Shown here: piece after piece, positions 14,048 to 14,683 of the stretch
Numbering within the stretch: the stretch's first letter is position 1
Layout of the letters: each line of letters opens with the position of its first letter
Translations under genes and position numbers: made by a program
The notes under the pieces: model-generated
Seen by the model: the letters and a program-made list of their open reading frames with translations, nothing else
What the model was told of the DNA's origin: nothing
Database searches by the model: none
Assembly: GCA_030597505.1 (NCBI GenBank)
Contig: JAUVRS010000029.1
Span: 1 to 14,683, forward strand
Reading direction: 5' to 3'
Length of the DNA stretch: 14,683 bases
Source: Desulfobacteraceae bacterium
Lineage (GTDB): Bacteria; Desulfobacterota; DSM-4660; Desulfatiglandales; Desulfatiglandaceae

Positions 14048-14683
14048 ATGTGCGGTATTATAGGCTTTGTAAGCCCAGATAAATTCAAGTCCTTCCGAGA
14101 AAATCTTCCCGAGGCCTTAGCGTCTCTTTCTCATAGGGGTCCGGATGATTCGGGCCTTTTTCTTGATGAAGAGGCGGGTGTGGGTATTGGGCACAGACGG
14201 CTTTCAATCCTTGATCTTTCCAGTGCAGGCCGTCAACCCATGTCCAGCGATGACGGAAAGGTGCATATTGCGCACAACGGGGAGGTGTACAATTTTCGTG
14301 AGATTCGTGAGGCCCTGAAGGGATATGGCCACCACTTCCGCACCCACACCGACACGGAGGTTATCCTCAAGGCATATCTTCAATGGGGAATCGACTGCCT
14401 CCAGCGGTTTGTGGGCATGTTTGCGCTGGCCCTGTGGGATGGCCGCACGAGGCGCCTTTTTCTGGCCAGGGATCGGTTGGGAATTAAGCCCCTTTATTAC
14501 TATCTTGATGGAGAGACGCTCCTTTATGGTTCGGAGCTCAAGGCATTGATGGCCTTCGAAGATTATGAAAGGACCATTGATGGTGATGCTATTCCGCTCT
14601 TCCTTCATTACCAATATGTGCCGGCCCCAAGGACAATATTTCAAAAGACCTATAAACTCCTTCCCGGTCAATATTTGATATAT
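14048..14683 (+). CDS. asnB: Asparagine synthase (glutamine-hydrolysing)-type amidotransferase, partial
   Basis: The gene starts with ATG at 14048 and runs off the right edge, showing 212 residues with no stop. It begins MCGIIGF, so Cys2 becomes the N-terminal nucleophile of a class II (Ntn) glutaminase after Met removal. Further family blocks follow in order: SLSHRGPDDSG, IGHRRLSILD, HNGEVYNF, HTDTEVILKAY, FVGMFALALWD, LARDRLGIKPLYYY, LYGSELKAL, and the linker FLHYQYVPAPRTIF leading into the missing ATP-pyrophosphatase domain. The full protein would be about 600 residues. In polysaccharide clusters AsnB-like proteins often amidate a uronic acid or similar carboxyl group instead of making asparagine, so the symbol names the family and not a proven reaction. 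It is divergent from the carbamoyltransferase. The ribosome site is weak. Confidence 0.9.
   Translation, partial: MCGIIGFVSPDKFKSFRENLPEALASLSHRGPDDSGLFLDEEAGVGIGHRRLSILDLSSAGRQPMSSDDGKVHIAHNGEVYNFREIREALKGYGHHFRTHTDTEVILKAYLQWGIDCLQRFVGMFALALWDGRTRRLFLARDRLGIKPLYYYLDGETLLYGSELKALMAFEDYERTIDGDAIPLFLHYQYVPAPRTIFQKTYKLLPGQYLIY

Noticed and set aside
14204..14671. A 155-codon open frame on the minus strand opposite asnB
   Set aside because: The plus strand encodes unmistakable class II glutamine amidotransferase motifs here. The antisense frame resembles no family I know.
1..14683. CRISPR arrays, tRNA or rRNA genes, insertion sequences
   Set aside because: No regularly spaced direct repeats, no RNA-gene signatures and no transposase-like frame were seen on either strand.

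Overview
This window is part of a surface-polysaccharide (O-antigen, capsule or exopolysaccharide) biosynthesis and modification locus of a Gram-negative-type bacterium. By eye the G+C is near 50%, and GTG and TTG starts are used alongside ATG. The gene mix (many glycosyltransferases, a MurJ-like flippase, carbamoyltransferase, SxtJ and DUF5989 proteins, SGNH proteins, an AsnB-type amidotransferase) would fit Desulfobacterota (former Deltaproteobacteria) or a similar group. That placement is inference only, since no rRNA, tRNA or housekeeping gene is present.

Layout. At the left edge is a rhamnosyltransferase-like GT2 gene on the minus strand (1-567, cut by the window), preceded by a good sigma70-type promoter. 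A long plus-strand series follows: a GT2-GT4 fusion (773-2935), a MurJ-like flippase (3029-4399), a methyltransferase overlapping it by 8 bp (4392-5105), a second methyltransferase broken by one in-frame TAG (5174-6007), two paralogous GT4 glycosyltransferases (6084-7208 and 7201-8340), a decayed GT4 remnant scattered over three frames (about 8463-8625), and a membrane-anchored SGNH protein (8716-9933). Convergent to this is a minus-strand operon read from 13653 down to 9960: carbamoyltransferase (SxtI-like), SxtJ-family membrane protein, a 52-residue DUF5989 protein (probable SxtK counterpart) and a second SGNH protein. At the right edge a plus-strand asparagine-synthase-type amidotransferase begins at 14048 and runs out of the window.

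How the genes may work together (inference). The glycosyltransferases build a lipid-linked oligosaccharide, the MurJ-like protein flips it, and the remaining enzymes decorate it by methylation, carbamoylation, amidation (AsnB type) and possibly O-acyl exchange or removal (SGNH proteins). No Wzy polymerase, Wzz chain-length regulator, ABC exporter or nucleotide-sugar synthesis gene is visible here.

The points most worth a second look are: the SxtI-J-K-like module with its SGNH partner in a polysaccharide locus; the single TAG in an otherwise intact methyltransferase; the MurJ-like flippase that lacks the arginines essential in E. coli MurJ; and a roughly 190-bp nested inverted-repeat element between the divergent carbamoyltransferase and asnB genes.
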